DNA of 53,720 nucleotides from Alcaligenaceae bacterium (GTDB lineage Bacteria; Pseudomonadota; Gammaproteobacteria; Burkholderiales; Burkholderiaceae_B): the NCBI GenBank assembly GCA_012518515.1, contig JAAYRZ010000199.1, positions 1-53,720 on the forward strand, read 5' to 3'. The first letter of the stretch is position 1; each line of letters starts with the position of its first letter. This document shows, one piece after another, positions 37,834 through 47,588 of the stretch. A model generated the notes under the pieces. The model ran no database searches. It saw only the letters and a list, made by a program, of their open reading frames with translations, and was not told where the DNA came from. Made by a program: the position numbers and the translations under genes.

Positions 37834-38670
37834 TTAATGCTTTGTTGGAGCAAGCTCAACGGCTAATTCTTGGGCTCTATCATGTGCTGCCTTCATGGCG
37901 GCTGCTACAATGGCTTTTAGTTCGTGACTTTCAAAAACTCCTAAGGCTTGTTCTGTCGTGCCTTTTTTAGATGTCACACTTTCTCTAAGTAAAGCAATAT
38001 CATCAGTAGATTGCTCCATCATCAAACTCGCACCCTTTAATGTCTGTACTGCGTGCTTACGAGCGGTGCTCGCATCATAGCCTAATGCCAGAGCGCCTTC
38101 AATCAATGCTTCAGCAAATAAATAGACATAGGCCACCCCACTGCCACTCAAACCAGTCACTGCATCTAGCATTGACTCTTCAGCAAAAAAATCAAGCTGA
38201 CCACAGGCCTTGAACATCTCAACAAAAAGTGCTTGTTCAACCTGACTCACGGCAGGAGAGGCATAGGCGCCAATTACACCTTCCCCAATTAGAGAGGGAG
38301 TATTTGGCATGGTTCTGATGATCTTTAAATCAGTAGCACTTTGGCCATTTAAAAAGTAAGCTAGACTTTCTACGGTCAAACCTGCAGCAACACTGATCAC
38401 AAGCTTATCAGATGAAAAATAATCCTGATAGCTTTGTAAAACCTCCTGCATCACCTGAGGTTTTACTGCTAATATCCAGATGTCCGCCTCAGCGAAGGCC
38501 TCACTCGCACCAATTTGCACATGTGATACCCCTTTACTTCGCCAGCGCTGTACAGAGGCGTCCGAGTTTACTGAGATGAGCAACTCATCTGTCGTACAGC
38601 TCTCCTGCTTCAACATTCCGTCAATAATAGCGGCAGCCATACTGCCACCGCCAATCACTGCTATTTTCAT
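37834..38670 (-). CDS. proC: Pyrroline-5-carboxylate reductase
   Basis: Last step of proline synthesis: NAD(P)H-dependent reduction of pyrroline-5-carboxylate. The Rossmann motif AVIGGGSMAAAI is at the N-terminus. The C-terminal signature VTGLSGSGVAYVYLFAEALIEGA and REQVTSKKGTTEQAL-like region (LRESVTSKKGTTEQAL here) are clear. An upstream in-frame TTG at 38704-38706 would overlap selD; the ATG at 38668-38670 gives the normal start MKIAVIGGG and 278 residues. It is 11 bases after selD with no good Shine-Dalgarno, so it is probably translationally coupled. Confidence 0.94.
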   Translation of the reverse strand: MKIAVIGGGSMAAAIIDGMLKQESCTTDELLISVNSDASVQRWRSKGVSHVQIGASEAFAEADIWILAVKPQVMQEVLQSYQDYFSSDKLVISVAAGLTVESLAYFLNGQSATDLKIIRTMPNTPSLIGEGVIGAYASPAVSQVEQALFVEMFKACGQLDFFAEESMLDAVTGLSGSGVAYVYLFAEALIEGALALGYDASTARKHAVQTLKGASLMMEQSTDDIALLRESVTSKKGTTEQALGVFESHELKAIVAAAMKAAHDRAQELAVELAPTKH

Positions 38671-38681
38671 ATCATAAAAAA

Positions 38682-39755
38682 TTAGATTACCTTGACGCTT
38701 GGACAATCGGTACTTGAGCCGACATGACCAACCACCGTGGCATAATTAAAACCTTCAGTAGCGAACAAGGCCAAAACCTCATCCACCGCATCAGGACTCA
38801 CTGCAAGCAATAAACCACCTGAAGTTTGAGGGTCAGTTAATAAAGCGCGGTCAACATCAGTTACCGTATCTGCCAAGTCAATATAATCAGATATTGCATT
38901 CCAGTTACGCCCAGAAGCCCCTGTAATATGACCTTGTTCAGCTAACTCGCGCGCGCCTTCCAAGAAAGGAACTTCAGCTAAATTAATAGTAAGCTCAACA
39001 CCGGAAGCACGAGCAATTTCTGAAGAGTGACCTAATAGACCAAAACCAGTGACATCTGTCATGGCATGAACACTTTGTAGTGGCCCTAATTTAGCCCCCG
39101 GTGTATTAAGTTGGGTTGTGGACTCAATCATCAGTTGATACGAGGCCTCAGGGAGCAGGTTTTTCTTTAAAGCGGCTGAGAAGATACCAATGCCTAAGCC
39201 CTTACTCAAAATCAGAACATCACCTGTTTGTGCTTTGGAATTACGCTTAATTTGATCAGGATGAACCGTGCCCATTGCTGCTAAACCATAAATAGGCTCA
39301 ACCGAATCAATGGAGTGGCCACCGGACACTGGAATGCCAGCTTGATGACACACATCTGCCCCACCCTTAAGAATAAGTGCGATTTGATCATGTGCTAAGA
39401 CATTAATCGGCATCGCAACTAAGGCTAAAGCCATCACTGGCGTACCGCCCATGGCATAAATATCAGACAAAGCATTAGTAGCAGCAATACGGCCAAAATC
39501 ATAAGGATCGTCAACAATTGGCATGAAAAAGTCAGTTGTTGCGATCAACGCCTGATCGTCATTTAAACGAAAAACTGCGGCATCATCGGCTGTTTCATTA
39601 CCTACTAAAAGATTAGGAAACTCCTGACCCTTTGGCATATTAGACATCAGCTTTGATAAAACATCAGGTGCAATTTTGCAGCCGCAGCCACCACCATGGG
39701 ATAAAGAAGTTAAACGAGGAGATTCAACAGATTGCTTTGAATTATTTTCGGTCAT
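38682..39755 (-). CDS. selD: Selenophosphate synthetase (selenide, water dikinase)
   Basis: Makes selenophosphate from selenide and ATP, the selenium donor for selenocysteine synthesis. The N-terminal active-site loop is SHGGGCGCKIAP, with C24 and K27 matching E. coli C17 and K20, so this SelD uses Cys and not selenocysteine. ETADDAAVFRLND, GGHSIDS and DVTGFGLLGH are conserved metal/ATP motifs. The ATG at 39753-39755 has GGTGAG just upstream and is preferred over an in-frame GTG four codons earlier. The gene starts 26 bases after tRNA-Sec. Length 357 is typical. Confidence 0.96.
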   Translation of the reverse strand: MTENNSKQSVESPRLTSLSHGGGCGCKIAPDVLSKLMSNMPKGQEFPNLLVGNETADDAAVFRLNDDQALIATTDFFMPIVDDPYDFGRIAATNALSDIYAMGGTPVMALALVAMPINVLAHDQIALILKGGADVCHQAGIPVSGGHSIDSVEPIYGLAAMGTVHPDQIKRNSKAQTGDVLILSKGLGIGIFSAALKKNLLPEASYQLMIESTTQLNTPGAKLGPLQSVHAMTDVTGFGLLGHSSEIARASGVELTINLAEVPFLEGARELAEQGHITGASGRNWNAISDYIDLADTVTDVDRALLTDPQTSGGLLLAVSPDAVDEVLALFATEGFNYATVVGHVGSSTDCPSVKVI

Positions 39756-39781
39756 GAGACTCACCACCCGGAAATAGTAAA

Positions 39782-39877
39782 TGGCGGAAGGTAGCAGGAG
39801 TCGAACCTACCTGGGAATGTCTGACATCCCCAACTGGATTTGAAGCCCAGCCGCAACACCGGTTACGCATACCTTCC
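39782..39877 (-). tRNA. selC: tRNA-Sec (anticodon UCA)
   Basis: The minus strand encodes a 96-nt tRNA with the features of selenocysteine tRNA. The acceptor stem is long (GGAAGGTA pairing with TACCTTCC, 8 bp) followed by G73 and an encoded CCA. The anticodon loop CTTCAAA carries TCA (39841-39843 on the plus strand), closed by GGGC/CCAG-type pairing as in E. coli selC. A long variable arm (GGGATGTCAGACATTCCC) and a T-arm with GGTTCGACTCC are present. It lies 19 bases after selB and 26 bases before selD on the same strand, so it is probably cut out of a selB-selD transcript. Confidence 0.97.
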
Positions 39878-39896
39878 GAAGATAGTTAATGGCGTA

Positions 39897-41828
39897 TTAT
39901 AACCAATCTAATGAGTGATTGCGTACTAATCGTCGCTCCTTCACGCGACGAGTTAAACCTACCCGATCAAAGTACTCTAAAATTTGAATAGCCCGCTTAC
40001 GTCCCAAGCCCGAAACATCCCTAAAGTCGGTAGTTGCTATATCATTCTGAGGTTCTAAAGAGAGCACTAATAAGGCCATCTTCTGTAACGCATTGCGATG
40101 GTAAAAGAGATCATTAACCACCTGAAAAATCTCACCTTGACGATTTAAACGTCTTAAGACCTGCCGCACCTCAGATTCTTCAACTTCTAACTTCTTAGCA
40201 ATATCACGTACCCAAGGTGGATTAACATCACCGGCCTCAACTAGTGGTAATACTTGTTCTGCAAGTGCTGCTTCTTTCTCAGACAAAACAGGGATATGGG
40301 CAGGCAAATGTAACAAACTACGTGTACGACTAAGCTGTCCTTGATCGAGCAAAAAGCGTATCAATAACTGCCATAGTGGCTCGGGCATTTTAGGCAATGC
40401 CATCCGTCTCATACGCAGCATCTCGACACCCACCTCATCGGGCGTTTCTTCGTGAAATGCAGCTAGACGTTGAACTACTTGTTCAGCTAAGTTTTTCCAC
40501 TGACTTTCTAAAATCCAAGTCGTTTGAGCTTGTAAACCAGTAGGTAATAATTCGAATACACTAACGGGTCTTTCCAACTTATTTAATGGCTTACCACTTA
40601 GGCGTAAAAGACTTTTCTCGCTTAAACCATAAGGCGCTTGCTCAAGAAGCACCTCTACCCCAGCTCCATTTAAAAAAGCTAGAACCGCATCTAACCAAGC
40701 CAAGCGCTCAGGCGAACGACGCTTCCTATCTGGTGCATTAGGATGCAGAATACGGCCACCACCGATTGTCTGTGTGGCTTGAGAGTTTCGAATAATAAAA
40801 CGATCACCCGTCATACAACAAATTGGTTCATCTGATACCAACTGTACCTTAGCTCGTTGCCCCGGCTCTAACTTATCAACGCTTAATGGAACCGCATGAA
40901 CATGATAATGGTTTGCCGCAATATGCAAATGTAAAGGTGTCCAGGCCTGAACATGTTGATCGGAAGAACCCATCAGTTGAAGCTCAACGTCAATATGATT
41001 AGATGGTGTAAAAGTGCGAGCATCAGCAATCCAGTCACCACGTGCAATTTCATCCGTGCTGACACCGCCCAGGTTAAGAGCACAACGCTGACCTGCCCGT
41101 CCTATTCGGGAGGCTTGGTCCTGAGCATGAATAGAACGCACACGCACTACTTGCTCAGAAGGAAAATGCCTTAAATCGATCGCTTCGGTCTCGACTGTCT
41201 GCACATCAAGATCCAGTTCACCACTATGCACCGTGCCTGTTACTACTGTACCTTGCCCTTTAAGGGTAAACACACGATCAATTGATAGTCTAAAAAGACC
41301 TTCAACATTAAGCCTTGAGCGTTGCAGCGCTTCTTTAAATAAATGCTCACTTAATGCAGCAACACCAGCACAACCTGAATCTAGTGCATCTGTTACAAAC
41401 AAAGGCGCTTGCTCAAGAAAGCTCCCATTTAATAATGCCTGAATCTCTAGCTTGACCTGCTCTAGACGCTCTTTATCGACTGTCTTGGCTTTAGTAATCA
41501 CTACTGCACCAGCATCAATGCTTAGGATAGACAGGATAGCCAAATGCTCACGAGTTTGCGGCATCACGCCATCATCGGCCGCAATGACTAATAAGGCATA
41601 ATCAATCCCTGTAGCTCCAGATACCATCGTACGGATCAAACGCTCATGTCCAGGCACATCAATAAAACCTAATACCTCACCATTAGCCAATGGCGTATAA
41701 GCATAGCCCAATTGAATCGTAATACCGCGCTTTTTCTCTTCAGCTAAACGGTCGGTTTCAACACCGGTTAAGGCACGTATTAAAGTTGTTTTACCATGGT
41801 CAATGTGACCTGCTGTACCTACAATCAT
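39897..41828 (-). CDS. selB: Selenocysteine-specific elongation factor SelB
   Basis: Binds Sec-tRNA and the SECIS hairpin of selenoprotein mRNA to deliver selenocysteine at UGA. The GTPase domain has [13 protein letters not shown], the RGITIQLG switch I, DVPGHE and the TKAKTVD base motif. EF-Tu-like domains 2-3 follow to about residue 340. The remaining about 300 residues carry winged-helix repeats that bind SECIS (for example [22 protein letters not shown] and [19 protein letters not shown], given here as regions near 535 and 600). Length 643 is normal. It lies 21 bases after selA. Confidence 0.96.
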   Translation of the reverse strand: MIVGTAGHIDHGKTTLIRALTGVETDRLAEEKKRGITIQLGYAYTPLANGEVLGFIDVPGHERLIRTMVSGATGIDYALLVIAADDGVMPQTREHLAILSILSIDAGAVVITKAKTVDKERLEQVKLEIQALLNGSFLEQAPLFVTDALDSGCAGVAALSEHLFKEALQRSRLNVEGLFRLSIDRVFTLKGQGTVVTGTVHSGELDLDVQTVETEAIDLRHFPSEQVVRVRSIHAQDQASRIGRAGQRCALNLGGVSTDEIARGDWIADARTFTPSNHIDVELQLMGSSDQHVQAWTPLHLHIAANHYHVHAVPLSVDKLEPGQRAKVQLVSDEPICCMTGDRFIIRNSQATQTIGGGRILHPNAPDRKRRSPERLAWLDAVLAFLNGAGVEVLLEQAPYGLSEKSLLRLSGKPLNKLERPVSVFELLPTGLQAQTTWILESQWKNLAEQVVQRLAAFHEETPDEVGVEMLRMRRMALPKMPEPLWQLLIRFLLDQGQLSRTRSLLHLPAHIPVLSEKEAALAEQVLPLVEAGDVNPPWVRDIAKKLEVEESEVRQVLRRLNRQGEIFQVVNDLFYHRNALQKMALLVLSLEPQNDIATTDFRDVSGLGRKRAIQILEYFDRVGLTRRVKERRLVRNHSLDWL

Positions 41829-41849
41829 GATTTCAGCACTCTATCAAGT

Positions 41850-43271
41850 TTATTTAAGTTGCTCAGTAAACTCAGCCAAATGCTGAGCTTCCAAACACCT
41901 TAAATCCAATAGTAAAGTATCATCGGCAATACGTCCAATCACCGGTTTTGGCAATTGGCGTAAACGCTCCTCAAGAGCAATCAGATGACGACCTGAACGG
42001 CCTTCTCCAACATAGCGGATAGCTAGACCATGACTAGGCAAATGCTCAACAGGCATTGCTCCACTACCAATTTGGCTCATCATGGGTGCAGACTCAACGC
42101 TAAAATTCTTATCAAGCCACTGTTGCATCAACGGTAATAATTTATCCGTGATTTCTTTTATTTCTGTTTGAGAGCGAGTAAATAGTCGCATCGTCGTCAA
42201 ACGTTCAGCTAACAGCTCTGGACTACGGTATAGCTGTAAAATGGGTTCCAACGCTGCTAAGGTAATTTTACCTACACGTAAGGCACGTTTAAGTGGATTT
42301 TTCTTAATTTTGGCAATTAAATCTGCACGCCCTACGATCAGTCCAGCTTGTGGGCCTCCTAGTAACTTATCACCGCTAAACGTCACTAAGTCCGCTCCAG
42401 CCTCAAGGGTCTCTCGTACTGTTACTTCAGCTGGTAGCCCCCATTTAGTTAAATCAACTAAGGTGCCACTACCTAAATCAACCGTTGCCGGTATACCATA
42501 CTTTTTAGAGATAGCTGCTACTTCACTGATATCTACAGCCTTAGTAAAGCCAGTCACTTCGTAATTACTCGTATGTACCTTCATTAGCATAGCTGTTTTA
42601 TCAGTAATCGCCTCTTCATAATCTCTCGGATGGGTGCGATTAGTCGTGCCAACCTCCACCAAAGAAGTATTTGCTCGCTTCATGATGTCGGGAATTCTAA
42701 ATGAACCACCAATTTCAACTAATTCACCCCGTGAAACCACCACTTCAGACTCATGAGCTAAGGCATTTAACATCAGCAATACGGCAGCTGCATTATTATT
42801 AACCACCGTTGCTGCTTCCGCGCCAGTTAGCTCACACAATAAATCCTCGACCAGATCATCTCTATCACCACGGCCACCAGAAGCTAAATCATATTCCAAA
42901 TTCATCGGATTACGCATAGCTTCAATAACAGCTTCAACCGCCACTTCTGGTAACAATGCTCGACCAAGATTGGTATGCAAGACAATACCGGTCAGATTAA
43001 AAACAGAGCGTAATTTAGATCGATTTTTTAATTCTAAATTTTGTCTAGTCGCTTGCGCGAACTGGCTTAAACTGTCATCAGCCGTTAAGTCGATAGCCAA
43101 AGATTCTTGTTGACGAATTTGCTGACGCAAGCCATCAATAATAGCCCGCACTTCCTGACTTACTAAGGTATGACCATAATCAGTTAGTAGCGACTTAAAA
43201 TCTTCACTATTTAATAACTTATCTACCGACGGTAGATCACTAAATGAAAGTGATTTAGTAGCTTGCGTCAT
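41850..43271 (-). CDS. selA: L-seryl-tRNA(Sec) selenium transferase
   Basis: PLP enzyme that converts Ser-tRNA(Sec) to Sec-tRNA(Sec) using selenophosphate. The PLP lysine is K302 in TFSGDKLLGGPQAG (E. coli K295). Other family blocks are LHTNLGRALL, NLEYDLASGGRGDRDD and NNNAAAVLLML. Length 473 is normal. The start has GAGGA upstream and lies 17 bases after fdhE; selB follows after 21 bases. Confidence 0.97.
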   Translation of the reverse strand: MTQATKSLSFSDLPSVDKLLNSEDFKSLLTDYGHTLVSQEVRAIIDGLRQQIRQQESLAIDLTADDSLSQFAQATRQNLELKNRSKLRSVFNLTGIVLHTNLGRALLPEVAVEAVIEAMRNPMNLEYDLASGGRGDRDDLVEDLLCELTGAEAATVVNNNAAAVLLMLNALAHESEVVVSRGELVEIGGSFRIPDIMKRANTSLVEVGTTNRTHPRDYEEAITDKTAMLMKVHTSNYEVTGFTKAVDISEVAAISKKYGIPATVDLGSGTLVDLTKWGLPAEVTVRETLEAGADLVTFSGDKLLGGPQAGLIVGRADLIAKIKKNPLKRALRVGKITLAALEPILQLYRSPELLAERLTTMRLFTRSQTEIKEITDKLLPLMQQWLDKNFSVESAPMMSQIGSGAMPVEHLPSHGLAIRYVGEGRSGRHLIALEERLRQLPKPVIGRIADDTLLLDLRCLEAQHLAEFTEQLK

Positions 43272-43288
43272 AAATTCCTCTTTATTTA

Positions 43289-44233
43289 CTACTTTTCTTC
43301 AGCTTCTTCAACAGCTTGCCACAAGAACGGATTACCACTAGCACGGTCAAAACCTTCTTCAGCCATCAGGACATCCAACTGTAAACTGGCTAAATCATCG
43401 GCTACTGGATCTACATAAATATCTTTCTCTTGATAGAATATTTTTCTATAAGAATGACATGTTGGGCAAGTCTCTGCCTTTAAAGCTTCTAACTCACCTT
43501 CCAGATGATAGAAACTAATGTCTTTAGTGCTCTTGCAAGTTGAACAAACAACTCGGACAAAATGCCATAAGGTAGAGCATAAACTGCAACTTAAATAGCG
43601 AATGCCCTGATTAGAGCCAATTTGTACCACACTACTCACTGGTAGTGAACCGCAGCATGGGCATACAGTCGATTCCTTCTGGACCACCGGTAAGTTTTCT
43701 TGCCCCAAATCGAGCACCATCTGTGTCCAATAAACTTGCAGTGCTGCCATAATGGCGGGAGCTAAAGCGGGATCCGCATCCTGGTCTGCTAAAACACGAT
43801 CGGCAATCGCTTCAATAGCTGCAGGGTTTTCTTCAATCTGCGTAGCTAAGCTTTGGCTAACCTCAACAGCAACCGCTGGCACACCTTCTGCCTTAATCAA
43901 ATGCTGCAAGATATCATTGAGTATTTTGAGCCAAACGGGATCTCTTTCAATCGTATCTGGTTGTAAAGTGGGCATGCCGTGTTTTTGAGAAGACTCTATG
44001 CGTTCATCATCCACCGCCGGTACTTCATACTTTCCAAAGACCTTATCTTGTGCTTCCGAAATAACAGCTACTAATTGTAAATAATCTGCCAAAGGATTAT
44101 CTGGTGCTAATTGCTTTAGACGTGTTGCGCGCGTTGAAAAAACTGATTTACCTTCAGGTAATATAATGCGCGGAAATGAACCTAGACTTTCATCCAAAAT
44201 CTCTTCTTTAGGTTTAATTTTTTGCAATGTCAT
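43289..44233 (-). CDS. fdhE: FdhE, formate dehydrogenase accessory/maturation protein
   Basis: Needed for maturation of respiratory formate dehydrogenases, binding the catalytic subunit and metal. Four Cys pairs of the rubredoxin-like region are visible: CPCCG, CSLC, CSTC and CPTC between about residues 195 and 270, matching the iron/zinc sites of the family. The ATG at 44231-44233 gives 314 residues and an N-terminus like E. coli FdhE, though its GGAG is only 1 base away. A TTG at codon 3 has better spacing (7 bases) and may be the real start. A GTG 18 codons upstream lies inside a terminator hairpin and is unlikely. Confidence 0.92.
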   Translation of the reverse strand: MTLQKIKPKEEILDESLGSFPRIILPEGKSVFSTRATRLKQLAPDNPLADYLQLVAVISEAQDKVFGKYEVPAVDDERIESSQKHGMPTLQPDTIERDPVWLKILNDILQHLIKAEGVPAVAVEVSQSLATQIEENPAAIEAIADRVLADQDADPALAPAIMAALQVYWTQMVLDLGQENLPVVQKESTVCPCCGSLPVSSVVQIGSNQGIRYLSCSLCSTLWHFVRVVCSTCKSTKDISFYHLEGELEALKAETCPTCHSYRKIFYQEKDIYVDPVADDLASLQLDVLMAEEGFDRASGNPFLWQAVEEAEEK

Positions 44234-44241
44234 ACTCCAAT

Positions 44242-44276
44242 AAAAAACTGCTCTACATTTTACTGTAGAGCAGTTT
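44242..44276 (-). terminator. Rho-independent terminator between fdhA and fdhE
   Basis: A perfect 12-bp stem (AAACTGCTCTAC on the minus strand, 44265-44276, with 44245-44256) with an 8-base loop is followed by TTTTTT. It is 45 bases after the fdhA stop and its T-run almost touches the fdhE ribosome binding site, so it would separate, or attenuate between, fdhA and the fdhE-sel genes. Confidence 0.92.
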
Positions 44277-44321
44277 ATTAGGACCACCTACTTAGTAAGT
44301 CGAAATAAAAATAATATAAAA

Positions 44322-47300
44322 TTAAATCTTTTCGACATTAACCAAGAAGGACTTAAACTCAGGTGTCTGAGTATTACCGTCACCTACCGCAGGGGTCAAG
44401 CTGTTGGCGAGGAAGCCTTTCTTGGCTACGCCTACAAAACCCCAGTGTAGCGGAATACCCACCTGGTGTAACTCCTTACCGTCTACGTTCAATGTCATTA
44501 AACGTTTAGTAACCACAGCAACTGCTTTGATATAGTCACGTTTAGATGACACCTTCACTTGATCGCCTGCCTTAATTCCGAGTTTATTGGCTAAACCTTC
44601 GCCAATTTCAACGAACTGCTGAGGCTGAGCAATTGAGTTTAATTGAACGTTCTTAGTCCAATAGTGGAAGTGCTCTGTTAGGCGATAAGTCGTACCAACG
44701 TATGGGAACTCATCAACCTTACCCATATCCTCCAAGTCACGCTTAAAGACACGTGCGCCCGGATTGTTTAGAGCACGAGGCTCATTAGGACTGAGTGGGT
44801 TGGAGGCTAACGGAGTCTCAAACGGCTCATAGTGCTCTGGGAACGGACCTTCAGCCATGCCCTTACGCGCAAAGAGTCTCGCAGCACCTTCTGGGTTCAT
44901 AATGAATGGACCCATATCATTTGCTGGATTCTCATCTGCCTTATAGTCAGGGACATCAGCACCTACCCACGCACGACCATTCCAATAAACCAAGGCGCGA
45001 TCTCTATCCCATGGCTTACCGCTAGGGTCAGCAGAAGCTCGGTTATAAAGAATACGACGGTTAGCAGGCCATGCCCAAGCCCAATTCAGAGTTTGGCCAA
45101 TACCTGTCGGGTCGCTATTATCGCGACGAGCCATCATATTGCCCTCTTCTGTAAAGGAGCCAGAGTAAATCCAACAACCACAAGCGGTCGTTCCGTCATC
45201 ACGTAACTCGGCAAAACCAGATACCTGCTGACCTGCCTTACGGGTGACTTGGGTCGGATTATTAGGATTTCTTAAATCCTCAATCGCACGACCGTTCATC
45301 TCCATAGCTAACTCTTCACCTGTCGGATTCAAACGCGCGTTGTACGGCCAGTCAAGATTAACGATAGGGTCTGGGAATGCACCGCCTTCTTCAACGTAGA
45401 GATCCTTAATGCGATTATAGAGTAAAGCCATAATCTCAATATCACTCTTCGCTTCACCCGGTGGGTTTGCGCCCTTCCAATGCCACTGTAAGACACGACC
45501 GGAGTTGACTAAGGCACCAGCCTCTTCCGCAAAACAAGTAGTTGGTAAGCGAATTACTTCAGTCTGAATGGATGCTGTATCAACATCATTTTCCTCACCG
45601 GCATTACGCCAGAACTCTGAAGTTTCCGTACGAAGCGGATCCATCACCACCATGAACTTTAATTTTGAAAAAGCTTCAGATTGCTTTTTCTTATGCGGTG
45701 CAGCGGCTAAGGGGTTAAATCCTTGACAGATATAACCATTAACTTCACCCTTAGTCATCATCTCATAAACGCGCAACATATCGTATGGCTTGTCAAGCTT
45801 AGGGAACCAGTCATAACGGAAGTCGTTTTCAGGCTGTGCTGCCTTACCAAACCAAGATTTACTTAAGCTAACCCAGAACTTCTTATAGTTACCCCAGTAA
45901 TTTAACTGATTTGTACGCATCGGAGCAGGTGCTCTTGCGCCAATGAATTGGTCAAGAGATTGCTCACCGTCTTTAGCCAAGGTTAAATAGCCTGGCAGTA
46001 AGTCAGTCATTAGACCTAAGTCAGTTAAGCCCTGAATGTTGGAGTGACCACGTAAAGCGTTAACACCACCACCAGGCATACCGATATTACCCAACAGCAG
46101 TTGCATCATGGCAGCTGTACGGATAATTTGTGAGCCGATTGAGTGCTGAGTCCAACCCAGTGCGTAAAGAATAGTCAGCGTACGATTAGGCACATGCGTA
46201 GAAGCCAAAAGCTCAGCAATCTCTAAGAACTTGTCCTTAGGCGTACCACAGACACGCTCAACCATCTCAGGAGTGTAGCGCTCATAGTGCTTTCTCATGA
46301 GTTGATAAACACAGCGAGGATGTCTTAAGCTCGGATCAGATTTGACATGTCCTGTCACCTCATCCAACTCATAGTCCCACGTACTGCGATCGTAAGTGCG
46401 GGTTTCTTCGTTATAGCCTGAGTAAATACCCTCTTCGAAATCAAAGTCTTCACGAACAATATAAGTAAAGTCCGTGTAATGACGCACGTATTCGTGCTGA
46501 ATCTTGTTGTTATCAAGTAAGTACTTAATAACCGCGCCCAAGAAGACAATATCCGTACCTGTACGGATAGGCGCATAAACGTCTGCTACAGACGCTGTTC
46601 GGTTAAAGCGTGGGTCCACACAGATAAGCTTCGCATTATTGCGAGTTTTTGCTTCAATGGCCCATCTGAAGCCAACCGGGTGTGCTTCAGCGGCGTTACC
46701 GCCCATCACTAATACTACGTTAGCATTTTTAATATCGACCCAGTGGTTCGTCATCGCACCACGGCCAAACGTCGGGGCAAGACCTGCCACCGTCGGACCA
46801 TGTCATACACGAGCCTGGTTATCGAATGCCAACATCCCCATCGGACGCACAACTTTGTGGGTGATATAACCCACTTCGTTAGGCGATGCAGATGCTGCTA
46901 ACATACCTGTAGTTAACCAACGATTGACCGTCTCACCCTTTTCGTTTTTCTCGATAAAGTTAGCATCACGGTCATCCTTCATAAGACGAGCGACTTTATC
47001 AATCGCATCTTCCCATGACATACGTACCCACTCATCAGAACCTGGAGCACGATACTCGGGATACTTTAAGCGGTTTTCGCTATGGATAAAATCGATTAAG
47101 CCCGCCCCCTTAGGACAGAGAGCCCCACGGTTAACGGGATTATCGGGGTCACCCTCAATATGTACGATCGTGTCGATGGCATTTTTAGCGCCATCACCAA
47201 TACCGTACATTAATAGGCCACAGGCTACTGAACAGTAAGGACAGGTATTGCGCGTTTCAGTCATGCGCGCTAATTTGTACTGCCTAACCTCAGCCACGGC

Positions 47301-47393
47301 CGATGTAGGCGCCGCACCAAGAAGCGTTAAGCTAGAACCTGCCGCTGCTGTACCAGTTGCCTTGAAGAATTGTCGTCTAGTAATCTTTACCAT
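44322..47393 (-). CDS. fdhA: Formate dehydrogenase alpha subunit, selenocysteine-containing (FdnG/FdoG type)
   Basis: Catalytic molybdopterin subunit of a respiratory formate dehydrogenase that oxidises formate in the periplasm. A Tat signal (TRRQFFKATG, residues 5-14) is followed by the [4Fe-4S] ligands C51, C54, C58 and C93. The TGA at 46803-46805 encodes selenocysteine 197 in NQARV-U-HGPTVA, exactly where E. coli FdnG has Sec196, and a SECIS hairpin follows. Domains continue without a break to VNVEKI. The ATG at 47391-47393 has GGAGG upstream and gives 1023 residues (FdnG 1015). No beta or gamma subunit gene is next to it. It could be mis-annotated as two genes split at the TGA. Confidence 0.96.
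46773..46805 (-). promoter_or_regulatory. SECIS element for selenocysteine insertion in fdhA
   Basis: On the minus strand the UGA (46803-46805) is followed after 10 bases by a stem CGG-U-GGCA / UGCC-CCG (46773-46792) capped by the loop GGUCU. The bulged U and the GGUCU loop match the key SelB contacts of the E. coli fdhF/fdnG SECIS. It lies within the coding sequence. Confidence 0.9.
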
Positions 47394-47427
47394 ACGAACC
47401 TCCAGACAGTTAATGTAAAGCAACGTC

Positions 47428-47452
47428 AGTATCACATAAGTACTGTGATACT
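47428..47452. repeat. 9-bp inverted repeat in the fdhA leader
   Basis: AGTATCACA (47428-47436) and TGTGATACT (47444-47452) are perfect inverted copies with a 7-base spacer, 35-59 bases before the fdhA start. It lies downstream of the likely promoter, so it may be a repressor operator or an mRNA hairpin. Its TCACA/TGTGA halves are oriented opposite to a CRP site. Confidence 0.6.
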
Positions 47453-47491
47453 TCTGTTAATGATTTGGCAGTATGCACAGGCACACCGCCG

Positions 47492-47521
47492 CTTATATTA
47501 AGTGTAACCTGTTTTAATCAA
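47492..47521 (-). promoter_or_regulatory. Likely promoter for fdhA
   Basis: On the minus strand TTGATT (47516-47521), 18 bases, then TATAAG (47492-47497). It would give a leader of about 90 bases containing the inverted repeat at 47428-47452. A TTGAT half-site is also FNR-like, but the second FNR half is missing. Confidence 0.45.
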
Positions 47522-47588
47522 CTTGAGTAAACAGCTAAAGTCTTTTAAGTCATTTAAGCGTTGTTTTGAGACATTTTCAGGGAAAAAC

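Noticed and set aside
39753..39767. selD starting at the in-frame GTG
   Set aside because: The ATG four codons later has a well-placed GGTGAG and gives a normal N-terminus.
44832..45206. Plus-strand open frame inside fdhA
   Set aside because: Antisense to a well conserved part of formate dehydrogenase; no start signal or family resemblance.
46791..46805. A frameshift or nonsense mutation splitting fdhA into two pseudogene parts
   Set aside because: The frame is the same on both sides, the stop is TGA at the exact selenocysteine position of the family, a SECIS hairpin follows, and the full sel machinery is adjacent.
47428..47452. CRP binding site upstream of fdhA
   Set aside because: The half-sites are TCACA then TGTGA, the reverse of the CRP order TGTGA-N6-TCACA, and the spacer is 7.
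47516..47526. FNR box upstream of fdhA
   Set aside because: Only one half, TTGAT, is present; the second half ATCAA does not follow at the needed 4-base spacing.
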